NCBI RefSeq assembly: GCF_039993895.1
Contig: NZ_CP121194.1
Span: forward strand, 2,976,001 to 3,040,000
Length of the DNA: 64,000 nt
Origin: Edaphobacter paludis
GTDB taxonomy: Bacteria; Acidobacteriota; Terriglobia; Terriglobales; Acidobacteriaceae
Reading direction: 5' to 3'
Below, piece after piece: positions 30,120 through 38,681 of the stretch; within the stretch, counting starts at the first letter, position 1; each line of letters starts with the position of its first letter. The notes under the pieces are model-generated. The model saw only the letters and a program-made list of their open reading frames with translations, was not told the DNA's origin and ran no database searches. Made by a program: the position numbers and the translations under genes.

Positions 30120-30461
30120 GTGAAAAGACGCGACGACTACGAGTTCTTCGTCTACATCCTCTCCAATCGCTCGCACGTTCTCTACATTGGAGTCACGAAC
30201 GACCTCCGCGTCCGCGTCACTCAGCACCGCAGGCAAACACCGGGCAGCTTTACCGCCCGCTACAAAATTACTCGGCTCGTATATTTCGAGCGCTACCAGT
30301 ACATCAACAACGCGATCGCTCGCGAAAAGGAACTCAAACACTGGACACGAGCGCAGAAGATCGCGCTGATTGAATCAACGAACCCGACCTGGGAAGAACT
30401 GTTGGCCGATGAGTCATTGCCTCAACAGACGCCTTGCAACGCAGATTCCCTTCGGGAATGA
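30120..30461 (+). CDS. Solo GIY-YIG nuclease-domain protein
   Basis: 113 residues. The GIY-YIG motif reads FFVYILSNRSHVLYIGVTND (VYI then YIG), followed by RVRVTQHRRQ with the conserved Arg and His and by the conserved Glu-containing AIAREKELKHWTRAQKIALIE. This is the short UPF0213-like group that lacks extra DNA-binding domains. GTG 30120 is preceded by CGGAGAG. The last seven codons and the stop (Asn-Ala-Asp-Ser-Leu-Arg-Glu-stop) are read from the inverted REP copy R2, so the element defines the C-terminus. The gene interrupts the arg operon. Its substrate is unknown; the association with REP copies suggests, but does not show, a role in their spread. Confidence 0.92.
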   Translation: MKRRDDYEFFVYILSNRSHVLYIGVTNDLRVRVTQHRRQTPGSFTARYKITRLVYFERYQYINNAIAREKELKHWTRAQKIALIESTNPTWEELLADESLPQQTPCNADSLRE

Positions 30462-30464
30462 CAA
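30438..30464 (-). repeat. REP-like element R2 (inverted), overlapping the nuclease 3' end
   Basis: 27 bp, exactly the reverse complement of the core of R1 and R3. It covers the last seven codons and the stop of the GIY-YIG gene plus three further bases. With R1 it brackets the nuclease gene as an inverted pair. Confidence 0.93.
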
Positions 30465-30495
30465 ACAAAGGGGCACAGGAAACTCGGAAGTCTTA

Positions 30496-30534
30496 TTTTG
30501 TTGTCATTCCCGAAGGGAATCTGCGTTTCGCCAG
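30496..30534 (+). repeat. REP-like element R3 (direct)
   Basis: 39 bp identical to R1. The similarity to R1 extends weakly downstream to the next gene's ribosome binding site: AG-AA-CGGAGAGC is shared before both starts, and AAGACGC shortly after both start codons. The duplicated unit may therefore be longer than the palindrome. Confidence 0.93.
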
Positions 30535-30564
30535 TATGACCGACACAGTAACCGGAGAGCCACG

Positions 30565-30969
30565 ATGCCAAGACGCACGCAGCAGTTAATGGTCAAAGTT
30601 GCAGCCATATTGCCATTGATGGCTACGATGACCGGATGTCTCTCCAAGCCCGATAGCGTGAAAACATTTCCTTCGCCGAATAAAGAAGTTTTTTACACCG
30701 TCGAGACGTATCGTGGAATCGGCCTCGCAACGGGCGACGATACACGCGTTTATGCGCACTTTTCTCACGGCGGAAAGAGTAGAAAACAAGTCGTGCTTGG
30801 CGGCGAGAACATAGAAAATTTAGCCATTATTTGGACTTCGCCAACAGATGTCGACATGTGCGTTATAGATGGTTTGACAGACACGTTTCGCAATCAAGTC
30901 ACATTAATTACGGGTGACGATCCATCATCTTCCTACACAATTCACAATCACTTCAGAGAGCACTGTTAA
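30565..30969 (+). CDS. Putative lipoprotein, function unknown
   Basis: 134 residues from ATG 30565, with CCGGAGAGC upstream. The N-terminus KVAAILPLMATMTGCLSKP is a signal peptide with a lipobox-like MTGC, so the protein is probably anchored to a membrane through Cys. The rest is a small, beta-rich-looking domain (KEVFYTVETYRGIGLATGDD; VVLGGENIENLAIIW; DMCVIDG) that is not recognised. Its codon use is less GC-biased than argG and argH. It lies inside the insertion between argG and argH, behind R3, and ends three bases before the argH ATG, so argH may now use its transcript and ribosome binding context. Confidence 0.72.
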   Translation: MPRRTQQLMVKVAAILPLMATMTGCLSKPDSVKTFPSPNKEVFYTVETYRGIGLATGDDTRVYAHFSHGGKSRKQVVLGGENIENLAIIWTSPTDVDMCVIDGLTDTFRNQVTLITGDDPSSSYTIHNHFREHC

Positions 30970-30972
30970 CAA

Positions 30973-32412
30973 ATGCCGAACGAACAACAACCCGCAAAGA
31001 TGTGGTCCGGCCGCTTCCGCGAGCCACTCAACAAGACCTTCGAAGAGTGGCAGCGCTCGTTTCCCTTTGACTGGCGTCTCCTCCCGCAGGAGGTCGCCGC
31101 CTCCAAGGCCCACGCTCGCGCCATCGCCGCCGCAGGCATCCTCACCGATGCCGAACTGGCCACCATGCTCGACGGTCTGGACCAAGTCCTCGCCCAAACC
31201 ACCCTCACCCCAGCAGTCGTCGCTGAGGCACCCGAGGCCGAGGACATCCACCACTTTACCGAGCTTCAGCTCACAAAGGTCATCGGCGACCTCGCCCTCA
31301 AGCTCCACACCGGCCGCAGCCGCAATGAACAGATCGCCACCGACATGCGCCTCTTCGTGCGCGACGCCATCGACGCCACCCTCACCGGCCTGCGCGAATG
31401 GCGTTCCAGCCTCATCGACCTCGCCGAGAGCGCAGGCGAAGCCGTCATGCCCAGCTACACCCACCTCCAGCGCGCCGAGCCCGTCCTCGTAGCCCACTGG
31501 CTGCTCACCTATGTCAGCCAGCTCGAGCGCGACTCCAGCCGCCTCGTCGACGCTCGCAAGCGCATGAACCTCTGCCCTCTCGGCTCCGGAGCCATCGCCG
31601 GAGCTACGCTCGCTCTCGACCGCACCATCGCCGCAAAGGCCCTCGGCTTCGACGGCCCCACGCCCAACAGCATGGACGCCACCAGCGACCGCGATTTCGC
31701 CCTCGAGTTCACCCAGGCCCTCGCCACTCTCGGCATCCACATCTCGCGCTTCGCCGAAGAACTCACCCTCTACTCCACCGCCGAGTTCGGCTTCCTCGAC
31801 CTGCCCGAAGCCTTCTCCACCGGCAGCTCCGCCATGCCGCAGAAGAAGAACCCCGACCTCACCGAACTCATCCGCGGCAAGTCCGGCCGCCTGCTCGGTG
31901 CGGCAACCACCCTCGCTACGCTCATCAAGGGTCTGCCTCTCGCCTACAACAAAGACCTCCAGGAAGGACAGGAGCCGGTCTTCGACGCAGCCGATACCAT
32001 CGCCGGCATGCTCAGCGTCCTACCTCCCTTTACCAGCTCGCTACGCTTCCGCTACGACCGCATGCAAGCAGCCGCAACTACCGGCTATCTCAACGCCATG
32101 GCCGCCGCGACGTATCTCACCCACAAAGGTGTTCCCTTCCGCAAGGCGCACGAGAAGATCGGCAACGCGGTTCGTTTTGGTCTGGAGACCGGGCGCGAAC
32201 TAGGTGACCTGACGCTGGATGAACTGAGAAAATTTGGCGAGGAGTTCAGCGAAGACTTCTACGAATCAATTACCCTAGAAGCAACGCTGGACTGCCATGA
32301 CGTCATCGGCGGTACAGCGCGGCACCGGGTCAGCCAGGCCCTCGCGGATGCTCGCGAGCGCCTCAAGGTTGAAGCCGGAAAGGTTGGAGACAGTCGTTAT
32401 GTCAGTGTTTAG
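30973..32412 (+). CDS. argH: Argininosuccinate lyase
   Basis: 479 residues. It releases arginine and fumarate from argininosuccinate. Fumarase/ASL superfamily motifs are intact: MWSGRF near the start, LHTGRSRNEQIATDMRL, the His-containing PSYTHLQRAEP, TSDRDF, and the flexible signature GSSAMPQKKNPD with the catalytic Ser. Codon use is strongly GC-rich, as in argG, and unlike the two genes just before it. The start is separated from the lipoprotein stop by only three bases. Its last 14 bases overlap the argA start. Confidence 0.96.
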   Translation: MPNEQQPAKMWSGRFREPLNKTFEEWQRSFPFDWRLLPQEVAASKAHARAIAAAGILTDAELATMLDGLDQVLAQTTLTPAVVAEAPEAEDIHHFTELQLTKVIGDLALKLHTGRSRNEQIATDMRLFVRDAIDATLTGLREWRSSLIDLAESAGEAVMPSYTHLQRAEPVLVAHWLLTYVSQLERDSSRLVDARKRMNLCPLGSGAIAGATLALDRTIAAKALGFDGPTPNSMDATSDRDFALEFTQALATLGIHISRFAEELTLYSTAEFGFLDLPEAFSTGSSAMPQKKNPDLTELIRGKSGRLLGAATTLATLIKGLPLAYNKDLQEGQEPVFDAADTIAGMLSVLPPFTSSLRFRYDRMQAAATTGYLNAMAAATYLTHKGVPFRKAHEKIGNAVRFGLETGRELGDLTLDELRKFGEEFSEDFYESITLEATLDCHDVIGGTARHRVSQALADARERLKVEAGKVGDSRYVSV

Positions 32413-33016
32413 TCCGCTCTCGCCAGTAAGTGAGTCGACTTCATCATCGCGCCCTCGTGTGGGCGGAGCGACGGTGCGTACGGCCAAGCTGCAGGATGCG
32501 GTGAACATCTACGATCTGGTGAACTCGCTCTCTGGTGACGGCACGCTGCTGCGCCGCAACTACTCCGAGATCTGCGAGAACGTCAGGGACTTCAAAGTTG
32601 CTGAGTCCGAGAGTGGCATCTTTCTGGGCTGTGGTGCGCTGCATCTGTATGGCCCGCACTTAGCCGAGGTACGGTCCATTGTCGTGAAGCCCGAGGCCAA
32701 GGGTCAGGGCGCAGGGGGCAAGCTACTGCGCGCGCTGCTCGAAGAGGCAGAGAACCAGGGCGTAAGTGGCGTAAGCCTGTTTACCCGGATTCCCGACTTC
32801 TTCTTTCACTTCGGCTTCCGTGTAGTCGACCGCACCGCTCTCCCGGACAAGATCTACAAGGACTGCCAGAACTGCCCGCGCCTTTACGCGTGCGATGAAG
32901 TGGCAATGGTGCGTGGTTCTCTGCCGAAGATCGCGGTCCTTGGCCCGAGCAAGTTCGACCAGCCTGAACTGGTCAAGTTGCAGGCTGGCTCGCTCACTTC
33001 TAACTCCGGACATTAG
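32399..33016 (+). CDS. argA: GNAT-type amino-acid N-acetyltransferase (N-acetylglutamate synthase)
   Basis: 205 residues from ATG 32399, which overlaps the argH stop by 14 bases and has TTGGAGA upstream. The acetyl-CoA motif is EVRSIVVKPEAKGQGAGGKLLRALLEEA. The C-terminal part (FTRIPDFFFHFGFR, then KDCQNCPRLYACDEVAMV with three Cys) matches the short GNAT N-acetylglutamate synthases found in arg clusters of many bacteria. It would supply the first step of the pathway. It lacks the kinase-like domain of the classical E. coli ArgA. The assignment to glutamate rests on family and position. Confidence 0.85.
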   Translation: MSVFSPLSPVSESTSSSRPRVGGATVRTAKLQDAVNIYDLVNSLSGDGTLLRRNYSEICENVRDFKVAESESGIFLGCGALHLYGPHLAEVRSIVVKPEAKGQGAGGKLLRALLEEAENQGVSGVSLFTRIPDFFFHFGFRVVDRTALPDKIYKDCQNCPRLYACDEVAMVRGSLPKIAVLGPSKFDQPELVKLQAGSLTSNSGH

Positions 33017-33067
33017 CGCTTCCTAGAGCAAAGTAGCAGTTCGCGTAGAGTCGGACCTGCCTCTTGG

Positions 33068-33092
33068 TTGTCATTCCCGAAGGGAATCTGCG
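33068..33092 (+). repeat. REP-like element R4 (direct), outlying copy
   Basis: 25 bp identical to the core of R1 and R3 (TTGTCATTCCCGAAGGGAAT then CTGCG), about 50 bp after the argA stop and before the convergent VWFA gene. The flanks do not match the other copies, so it is a separate insertion of the short form. Confidence 0.9.
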
Positions 33093-33145
33093 GTTGCCTT
33101 CCTCCACACCAAAAGCGATCCGATCCAGCTGAACTCCCTTTACAC

Positions 33146-34066
33146 TCATTGCTGCAGTTGAGTGCCGGGACGCACATACGTCGCCGCATGGACTTTTGTT
33201 TTCGGAAGTTTGGTAGATACCTTCAGCTGCACCATACCTTTGCCCCCGGGAGCGATGAAGCTCGCGACATACGTCTCGGAGATGGCTTGCTGAAACTGCT
33301 TGAGATAAGGCTCGATGGAGACGGGATTGCCCGTGCCCTGGTAATAGGCCGTTCCCCCCGTACCCTCCGCTATCTGCGATAGATAGCTCTGTCCACTGAA
33401 GCTGGCACGTCCACCACGGAAGCCTGCGTCAGAGTAGTAGATGGAGGAGACCGCGACGCCGGCACGCTGCGCATCCCTGACCGCCGCATCGACGTAGGGG
33501 CTGTTCTGATTCATGATGCTGGTGCTGCCGTTGTAGGGATCGACACCGTTGGTAATCAGCAGGACGAAGCGGGCCTTCGAGGCGGGGCCGGAGCTCGCTT
33601 CCTCCGGCCAATGCTTCACAAAGTCGGAGAGGCAGAAGTAGGGACTGGCGCTAACTCCGGGAGAGCCGACAGGCATGCGCAGGCTCTGGGCTGCGGCATC
33701 GAAGTCGGTGGTGAAGTTCTGGCCAGCGAGAACCCGGCCGTTCTGCATGTAGCCGACGAACACCTCGGTCCCCGGACGAAGGCTCTTAATAAAGCTGCGC
33801 AGAGTGTCGAGTTCGCGGCTTACGCTGATGCGGAGGCCGTCGTCGATCAGAATGGCCACTTCTGCTCCCGACGCGTGGACCGGGGACAGGCCGGTAAGTT
33901 CAGCTTTACGGTTGTTGACCTTAACCGTGAGGTCGGTGATGGTTGGGACAGTAGGATTCCTGGAGTCAACGGTTACTAGAGCCTGCGTGGGGATGGGGCC
34001 TTCGTGCTGGGCTTGTGCTGCAATGGTGGTGGCAAAAAGAGTCAGAGCCAGAAGATAGCGGGTCAT
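33146..34066 (-). CDS. Exported VWFA-domain protein, acidobacterial type
   Basis: 306 residues with a signal peptide (1-19, ending IAAQAQ). The remainder resembles the VWFA-related family abundant in Acidobacteriota. An N-terminal segment (ALVTVDSRNPTVPTITDLTVKV) is followed by a von Willebrand A domain from about 68. The metal site is degenerate: the expected DxSxS reads DDGLRISVS in AEVAILIDDGLRISVSRELD. The later ITNGVDPYNG and a C-terminal strand region are typical. GAAGGGA lies eight bases before the ATG. A role in surface protein interaction is presumed from the domain only. Confidence 0.85.
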   Translation of the reverse strand: MTRYLLALTLFATTIAAQAQHEGPIPTQALVTVDSRNPTVPTITDLTVKVNNRKAELTGLSPVHASGAEVAILIDDGLRISVSRELDTLRSFIKSLRPGTEVFVGYMQNGRVLAGQNFTTDFDAAAQSLRMPVGSPGVSASPYFCLSDFVKHWPEEASSGPASKARFVLLITNGVDPYNGSTSIMNQNSPYVDAAVRDAQRAGVAVSSIYYSDAGFRGGRASFSGQSYLSQIAEGTGGTAYYQGTGNPVSIEPYLKQFQQAISETYVASFIAPGGKGMVQLKVSTKLPKTKVHAATYVRPGTQLQQ

Positions 34067-34797
34067 TTATGTTTCCCTTCAGATCGTTAGACGGGGTGAG
34101 CGTCGCTGCGGATAAGTCCGCAGTCGGTTGAACGATTCATCTTAGAGCCTGGCTGACCACTGTGCGAGACCTCGTTATGTACCTCAAACAAAAAACACGG
34201 TAGCCCAAGGTAGCGGCGCTATACCTAACGAAAGATACCGATCGCTTCCGTTCAACTAACGGTGAGGTGGAATGACACAGTAACAATAACCCGGGCGAGT
34301 TACCTGGCCTGGGCATCTGGCTTGCTAAGTATATATGCTGCAATAAGATAGGCTTGATCTTCCAGCGTGAATCGACGCATGCAGAGCGTTCGCCATTGTT
34401 ATCCGACCCGCATGGCCCGCTAAAATTCTCCTGATTTCTGTTCCGCTCTCTGTTGAGTCAACCGAGCACAAACTCTTTTTGCAGCTTTGCTGAATTTAGC
34501 TTTTTATGAGACAACTTGTTTGCCTGCAGCATTTAGGAAGAAAACGGATCAACCCAGAACTTGACAAGAATGAACGGGCTCGGAGAGAAAGGCTAGCTTA
34601 TAAGAACGAGATTCCATAAAGCTCGGATTCTCCGCCTGCCGGTAGATGCACCGCCGCCCGAAATGAAGAGGTGCGGGGATTAAGAGAAATATGGGGAAAA
34701 ATTTTGTTTGGAACTCAAATTAAACGTTACTCTCGTAACTGGAAGTAACTTGCTTGCGTTTTCCTTCGTTATCGAAGTGTTTGATTGAGGTTTTTAC
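34067..34797. other. Non-coding gap between VWFA and PAS-GGDEF-EAL genes
   Basis: About 730 bp with no supported gene on either strand. It is clearly more AT-rich than its flanks, especially 34430-34560 and 34690-34790. An inverted repeat GTTACT/AGTAAC (34726-34749) lies about 50 bp before the cyclase start and may be an operator or upstream element. Short open frames on the minus strand (around 34137-34343) lack ribosome binding sites. No tRNA fold was found by eye. It should contain divergent promoters for the genes on both sides. Confidence 0.5.
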
Positions 34798-37143
34798 TTG
34801 AAGGCTCGGGTTTCCCCGCGACTGCGGACTTGGAAGATTGGACTGCTCGCAGTGGCATCGGGCCTGATGTTGACGGAGTTCCTGCGCTTAGCTCAATGCG
34901 GTTATTTGGGCACGGTCGTCGGAGTCACCCTCGCAATGGGTGGAACGATGTTCGCCCTGGGATTTCTATGGCGTGGGCAAGAACGCGAAATCCGGCGCAA
35001 AGCAACTGAAGAAGCACAATCGAAATTCCTGGCTGCAGCCGAGACCAGTATGGATGCGTTCGTCATCTTCGAATGTGTCCGGGATCTCTCAGACAAGATC
35101 ACGGACTTCCGGTTCCAATACGTAAACGCTAACTTCGAACGAATGATGGGTAAGCGGAGATCGGAGCTGCTGGGCCAGTTGCGGTCCGAGATCACCTCCG
35201 TTCCGCAAAACAGCATGCTGTTCGAGCGGCTGTGTGTCGTTGCAACGACCGGCGAGCCAATGTGCGAAGAGTTTCTGATTGTAGATCCCGCCATCAAAGC
35301 CACATGGCTGCGGCTTCAGGTCACCCGCCTGGGAGATGGTCTGGCCATGACCTGCTGCGACATCAGCGGCATCAAGTCGGTGCAGGAGCGGTACAAACAT
35401 CTGCTCGAGTTCACCGATTCCGTCTTCCAGAATGCCCCGTTCAGCATTGTCGCCACCGATCTGCAGGGAACCATTACAGCCATGAATGTTGCAGCGGAGA
35501 AGCTCACGGGCTATAGCCGTGATGAGCTGGTAGGCAAAGCTCCGCTGACGATACTGCACGACGAGACGGAGTTGCTCGCAAGATCGGGCAACAGCGATTC
35601 CGTAAAGTCAGAGAGCGACGGCTTCCATCTTTTAACCTCTACGGCTGTCCTGGGCGAAATGGAAGAGCAGGAGTGGACGCTCGTGCGCCGGGACGGGTCA
35701 CGCATCCCGATCAGCCTCGCGATGAGGGCAGTGAAATCTGACACGGGCGATGTGACAGGTTTTGTCGGCATCACGGTGGACATCACGGAACGCCAACAGA
35801 TGCTGAACTATGTGACGCATCTGGCGACCCACGACCCACTGACAGGACTGATGGGCCGGGCGCTGCTCCGAGATAAAACAATGGAAGCGGTAGAGCGGGC
35901 GCGGCGCTTTGGAACCAAGGTCGCCGTCTTCATGGTCGACCTGGATCACTTCAAACGCATCAACGACTCGCTGGGACATACTTCAGGAGACCAGATTCTA
36001 GTGGAGGGAGCCAATCGCCTTCGCCGGTCGGTGCGCAGCACCGACATCGTGGCGCGGGCCGGCGGCGACGAGTTCGTCGTGGTGATGCCGGACATCACCA
36101 GTGTTGCCGACGTGGACCTTTGCGCCGCCAACCTGGTGCTCAAACTGTCGCCCGAGATCTTCGTCGATGACCACCTGGTAAAAGTGACAGCGAGCGTAGG
36201 CGTCTGCATCTATCCCGACTTTGCGTCCGATGTAAAACATCTTTTCAAACGCGCCGATGCGGCGATGTATGTAGCCAAGGAGAGCGGCCGCAACCAGCAC
36301 CAGATCTTCAGCGAAGACATGCTGAAGGAGACCGCGGACCGGCTGATGTTAGAGCATGCGCTGCGTCACGCAATTGCAAATGGTGAAATGGAAATGCACT
36401 ACCAGCCACAGGTCTCCCTGACGACCGGGGCCATCACCGGTATGGAAGCGCTGCTGCGATGGACCCATCCGCGACTGGGCAAGATCTCTCCCGCCCAGTT
36501 CATCCCGCTGGCGGAAGAGACCGGACTGATCGTGTCCATTGGCGAATGGGCATTTATGAGGTCCTGCTGCGAGGGCAAGGCGCTGCAGGATGAACTCGGA
36601 ATGGATTTGACCATATCGGTCAATCTATCGCCCCGTCAGTTTCAGCAGAAGAATCTGGTCCAGGTAATCGAACACTGTCTTGCGAAGAGTGGATTGGCGG
36701 CATCTGACCTCGAGATCGAGATCACCGAGGGAATCCTCATGGTCAACTCACACGACAATCTCGATAAGCTGCAGAAGATACGCGAGCTGGGGGTGCGCAT
36801 CTCTATCGACGACTTCGGCACAGGATTTTGCAGCTTCTCCTACCTGCTGCAATATCAGGTGGACCGGCTGAAGATCGATCAGAGTTTTGTGAGGCAGGCA
36901 GAGACGGATATTAATGCCGCGTCGGTGGTCAGAACGATTATTGCGATGTCGCATGGGTTGAACATCAAGGTGGTGGCCGAAGGCGTTGAGACCGACGAGC
37001 AGTTACGCTTTCTTCTCCGCAAGAAATGCGACGAGGCGCAGGGCAATTTCCTGGGGCTCCCCGTCGCGGCAAGGGATTTTGCTGCTGCCGCGAGATTGTA
37101 TGGCAGCAATATGGGCTCACTCCAGGGCCTGGAAGTGCGATGA
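34798..37143 (+). CDS. Membrane-anchored PAS-PAS-GGDEF-EAL cyclic-di-GMP enzyme
   Basis: 781 residues. Two hydrophobic segments (about 12-32 and 36-57) anchor it in the inner membrane, followed by two PAS-like sensor domains (about 66-190 and 202-330). The GGDEF domain has the intact RAGGDEF at 422-426 with an RSTD inhibitory site five residues before it. The EAL domain begins MEALLRWTHP (EAL at 550-552) and retains NLSPRQF, EITEG, IDDFGTGF and VVAEGVET. Both synthesis and hydrolysis of c-di-GMP are therefore possible, and the direction cannot be read. TTG 34798 is chosen because TTGAGG lies upstream and the frame fits the first membrane segment. Confidence 0.93.
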   Translation: MKARVSPRLRTWKIGLLAVASGLMLTEFLRLAQCGYLGTVVGVTLAMGGTMFALGFLWRGQEREIRRKATEEAQSKFLAAAETSMDAFVIFECVRDLSDKITDFRFQYVNANFERMMGKRRSELLGQLRSEITSVPQNSMLFERLCVVATTGEPMCEEFLIVDPAIKATWLRLQVTRLGDGLAMTCCDISGIKSVQERYKHLLEFTDSVFQNAPFSIVATDLQGTITAMNVAAEKLTGYSRDELVGKAPLTILHDETELLARSGNSDSVKSESDGFHLLTSTAVLGEMEEQEWTLVRRDGSRIPISLAMRAVKSDTGDVTGFVGITVDITERQQMLNYVTHLATHDPLTGLMGRALLRDKTMEAVERARRFGTKVAVFMVDLDHFKRINDSLGHTSGDQILVEGANRLRRSVRSTDIVARAGGDEFVVVMPDITSVADVDLCAANLVLKLSPEIFVDDHLVKVTASVGVCIYPDFASDVKHLFKRADAAMYVAKESGRNQHQIFSEDMLKETADRLMLEHALRHAIANGEMEMHYQPQVSLTTGAITGMEALLRWTHPRLGKISPAQFIPLAEETGLIVSIGEWAFMRSCCEGKALQDELGMDLTISVNLSPRQFQQKNLVQVIEHCLAKSGLAASDLEIEITEGILMVNSHDNLDKLQKIRELGVRISIDDFGTGFCSFSYLLQYQVDRLKIDQSFVRQAETDINAASVVRTIIAMSHGLNIKVVAEGVETDEQLRFLLRKKCDEAQGNFLGLPVAARDFAAAARLYGSNMGSLQGLEVR

Positions 37144-37195
37144 AGGATGTCCCATGATGCTCTCCGAAAAGAGGAAACATCCTTTACCGAAACGA

Positions 37196-37453
37196 TCAGG
37201 CTGTCTGGCTGCGTCTGATCAAATGGTAGATGCCGAGCAGAATAAGGGCGCCGACAAGCGACATCAGGAAGCCTGCGGATTGATCCGGTTGGTAGTGGCC
37301 AACGGCACGGCCAATCCAGGTCCCAAGAAAGGCTCCCGCAATGCCAATCAGCATGGTGATGAAGATTCCGCCCGGCTCCTTGCCGGGAATGATGAGCTTG
37401 GCAAGCGCGCCTACAACAAGACCAATGATTGCCGTCCACAGCAGATGAAGCAT
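37196..37453 (-). CDS. GlsB/YeaQ/YmgE-type small membrane protein
   Basis: 85 residues from ATG 37453, set by an excellent GGAGGAATCGCT before it rather than by the longer frame to 37513. Three glycine-rich hydrophobic segments (LLWTAIIGLVVGALAKLI, GGIFITMLIGIAGAFLGTWIG, GFLMSLVGALILLGIYHLI) with PGKEP in the first loop match this small inner-membrane, stress-associated family. Its molecular function is not known. It is convergent with the cyclase gene, whose end is followed by a weak hairpin at 37143-37184. Confidence 0.87.
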   Translation of the reverse strand: MLHLLWTAIIGLVVGALAKLIIPGKEPGGIFITMLIGIAGAFLGTWIGRAVGHYQPDQSAGFLMSLVGALILLGIYHLIRRSQTA

Positions 37454-37688
37454 AGCGATTCCTCCATAATTTTCCGGTGCTACCGGATGACTTACAAATG
37501 GTGCGGAAAGCATACTCCAGCTTTTAAAAGATGTGGAGAAATTAGTTCGCTTTTAAAGTTCGATTGAAGAAAGTTGCCATGACGCGGCCTACATTAAAAT
37601 AAAAGACCGTTGGGTTCACCACCCAAGCCATAGAAGACCAAATAGCCCTCCCCCTGTTGTTGCATTCTTTTAGGAGAAATATCCCCAC

Positions 37689-38552
37689 ATGAAATTCCCC
37701 CTCGGTGTAGTTCTGTCGTTACTGCCCCTGTTCGTTCTTTCGGCCCACGCACAAACCGCTCCCCTGCTTACTCATCCATTCCTGTCTTCCGCTACAGGAG
37801 CGAGCTCCAGCACGGACATCGATGAAGCACAGCCCTCCGAACCCAGGCTTCTTACCGCATCGACGCAATCCGGCGCCATTGTCGCCACGCAATCGCCTCG
37901 CCATCTCGGTATCGCTACGCAGGTAGGCATCAACGGCGTGGGCGCAGATATCGCCGTGGCAGTGGCATCTCACTTCAACGTACGAATGGGAGCGCAATTT
38001 TTCGGATATTCAGATTCCTTCCAGGAACAGGGCGCCAATGTCAATGCGATGCTGCGCCTTGGAGGCGGCAGGGCCGCGCTCGACTGGTTTCCCTTCCACA
38101 ATGGGTTCCACATTAGCCCGTTGGTTGTCTTTCTCGATCAGACCAACGTACGAGCCACGGTAATCGTGCCTTCTGGTCAGACGATCTCGCTGGATAACGG
38201 AGATTACGTCAGCAGTCACGCAGATCCACTGCACGGGAGCGCCTCCATCGGTGTCTGGAAGACGTCCCCCGGATTGACCATCGGCTATGGCAACATCGTT
38301 CCACGAAGCGGAAAGCACTTCAGCTTTCCGGTAGACGCCGGCTTCTACTACGTTGGTCAGCCTACGTTGAAAGTTGATTTCAGCGGAAGCGCTTGCGACC
38401 CATCCGAACCGGAGCCACTGGGCTGCCAGCCCGTCCAGCAGGATGCAGATTTTCAACGCGATCTTGCCGCATTCATCCGTCGCAACAACAACAATCTGAG
38501 CTACGCATCGTTTATTCCCATTCTCTCTTTCGGCGTTGGCTATAGCTTCTAA
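37689..38552 (+). CDS. Exported, outer-membrane-like protein, function unknown
   Basis: 287 residues with a signal peptide (1-22, ending LSAHAQ) and AGGAG before the ATG. The mature part alternates polar and hydrophobic residues in strands (IGVWKTSPGLTIGYGN; VDAGFYYVGQPTLKVDF) and ends FIPILSFGVGYSF, with a terminal Phe as in beta-barrel outer-membrane proteins. Two Cys lie in the segment SACDPSEPEPLGCQP and may form a disulfide. No specific family is recognised. Confidence 0.75.
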   Translation: MKFPLGVVLSLLPLFVLSAHAQTAPLLTHPFLSSATGASSSTDIDEAQPSEPRLLTASTQSGAIVATQSPRHLGIATQVGINGVGADIAVAVASHFNVRMGAQFFGYSDSFQEQGANVNAMLRLGGGRAALDWFPFHNGFHISPLVVFLDQTNVRATVIVPSGQTISLDNGDYVSSHADPLHGSASIGVWKTSPGLTIGYGNIVPRSGKHFSFPVDAGFYYVGQPTLKVDFSGSACDPSEPEPLGCQPVQQDADFQRDLAAFIRRNNNNLSYASFIPILSFGVGYSF

Positions 38553-38681
38553 TCGAATTGCAGATCCGTTGATCAACTGGACATTGAATGATGGATCTGC
38601 AAGCCCCCATGTGGAGCCACAAGAGTTCTTCACCGCAATAGCATTCTCTCCATTCAACATGCAGACGTGAGAAAATTCCGT

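Noticed and set aside
34310..34340. Sigma-54-like GG-GC promoter before the cyclase gene
   Set aside because: The GG to GC spacing is 11 rather than 10 bases, and it lies more than 450 bp from the start.
34137..34343. Small minus-strand frame in the gap before the PAS-GGDEF-EAL gene
   Set aside because: No ribosome binding site, mixed composition and no recognisable features.
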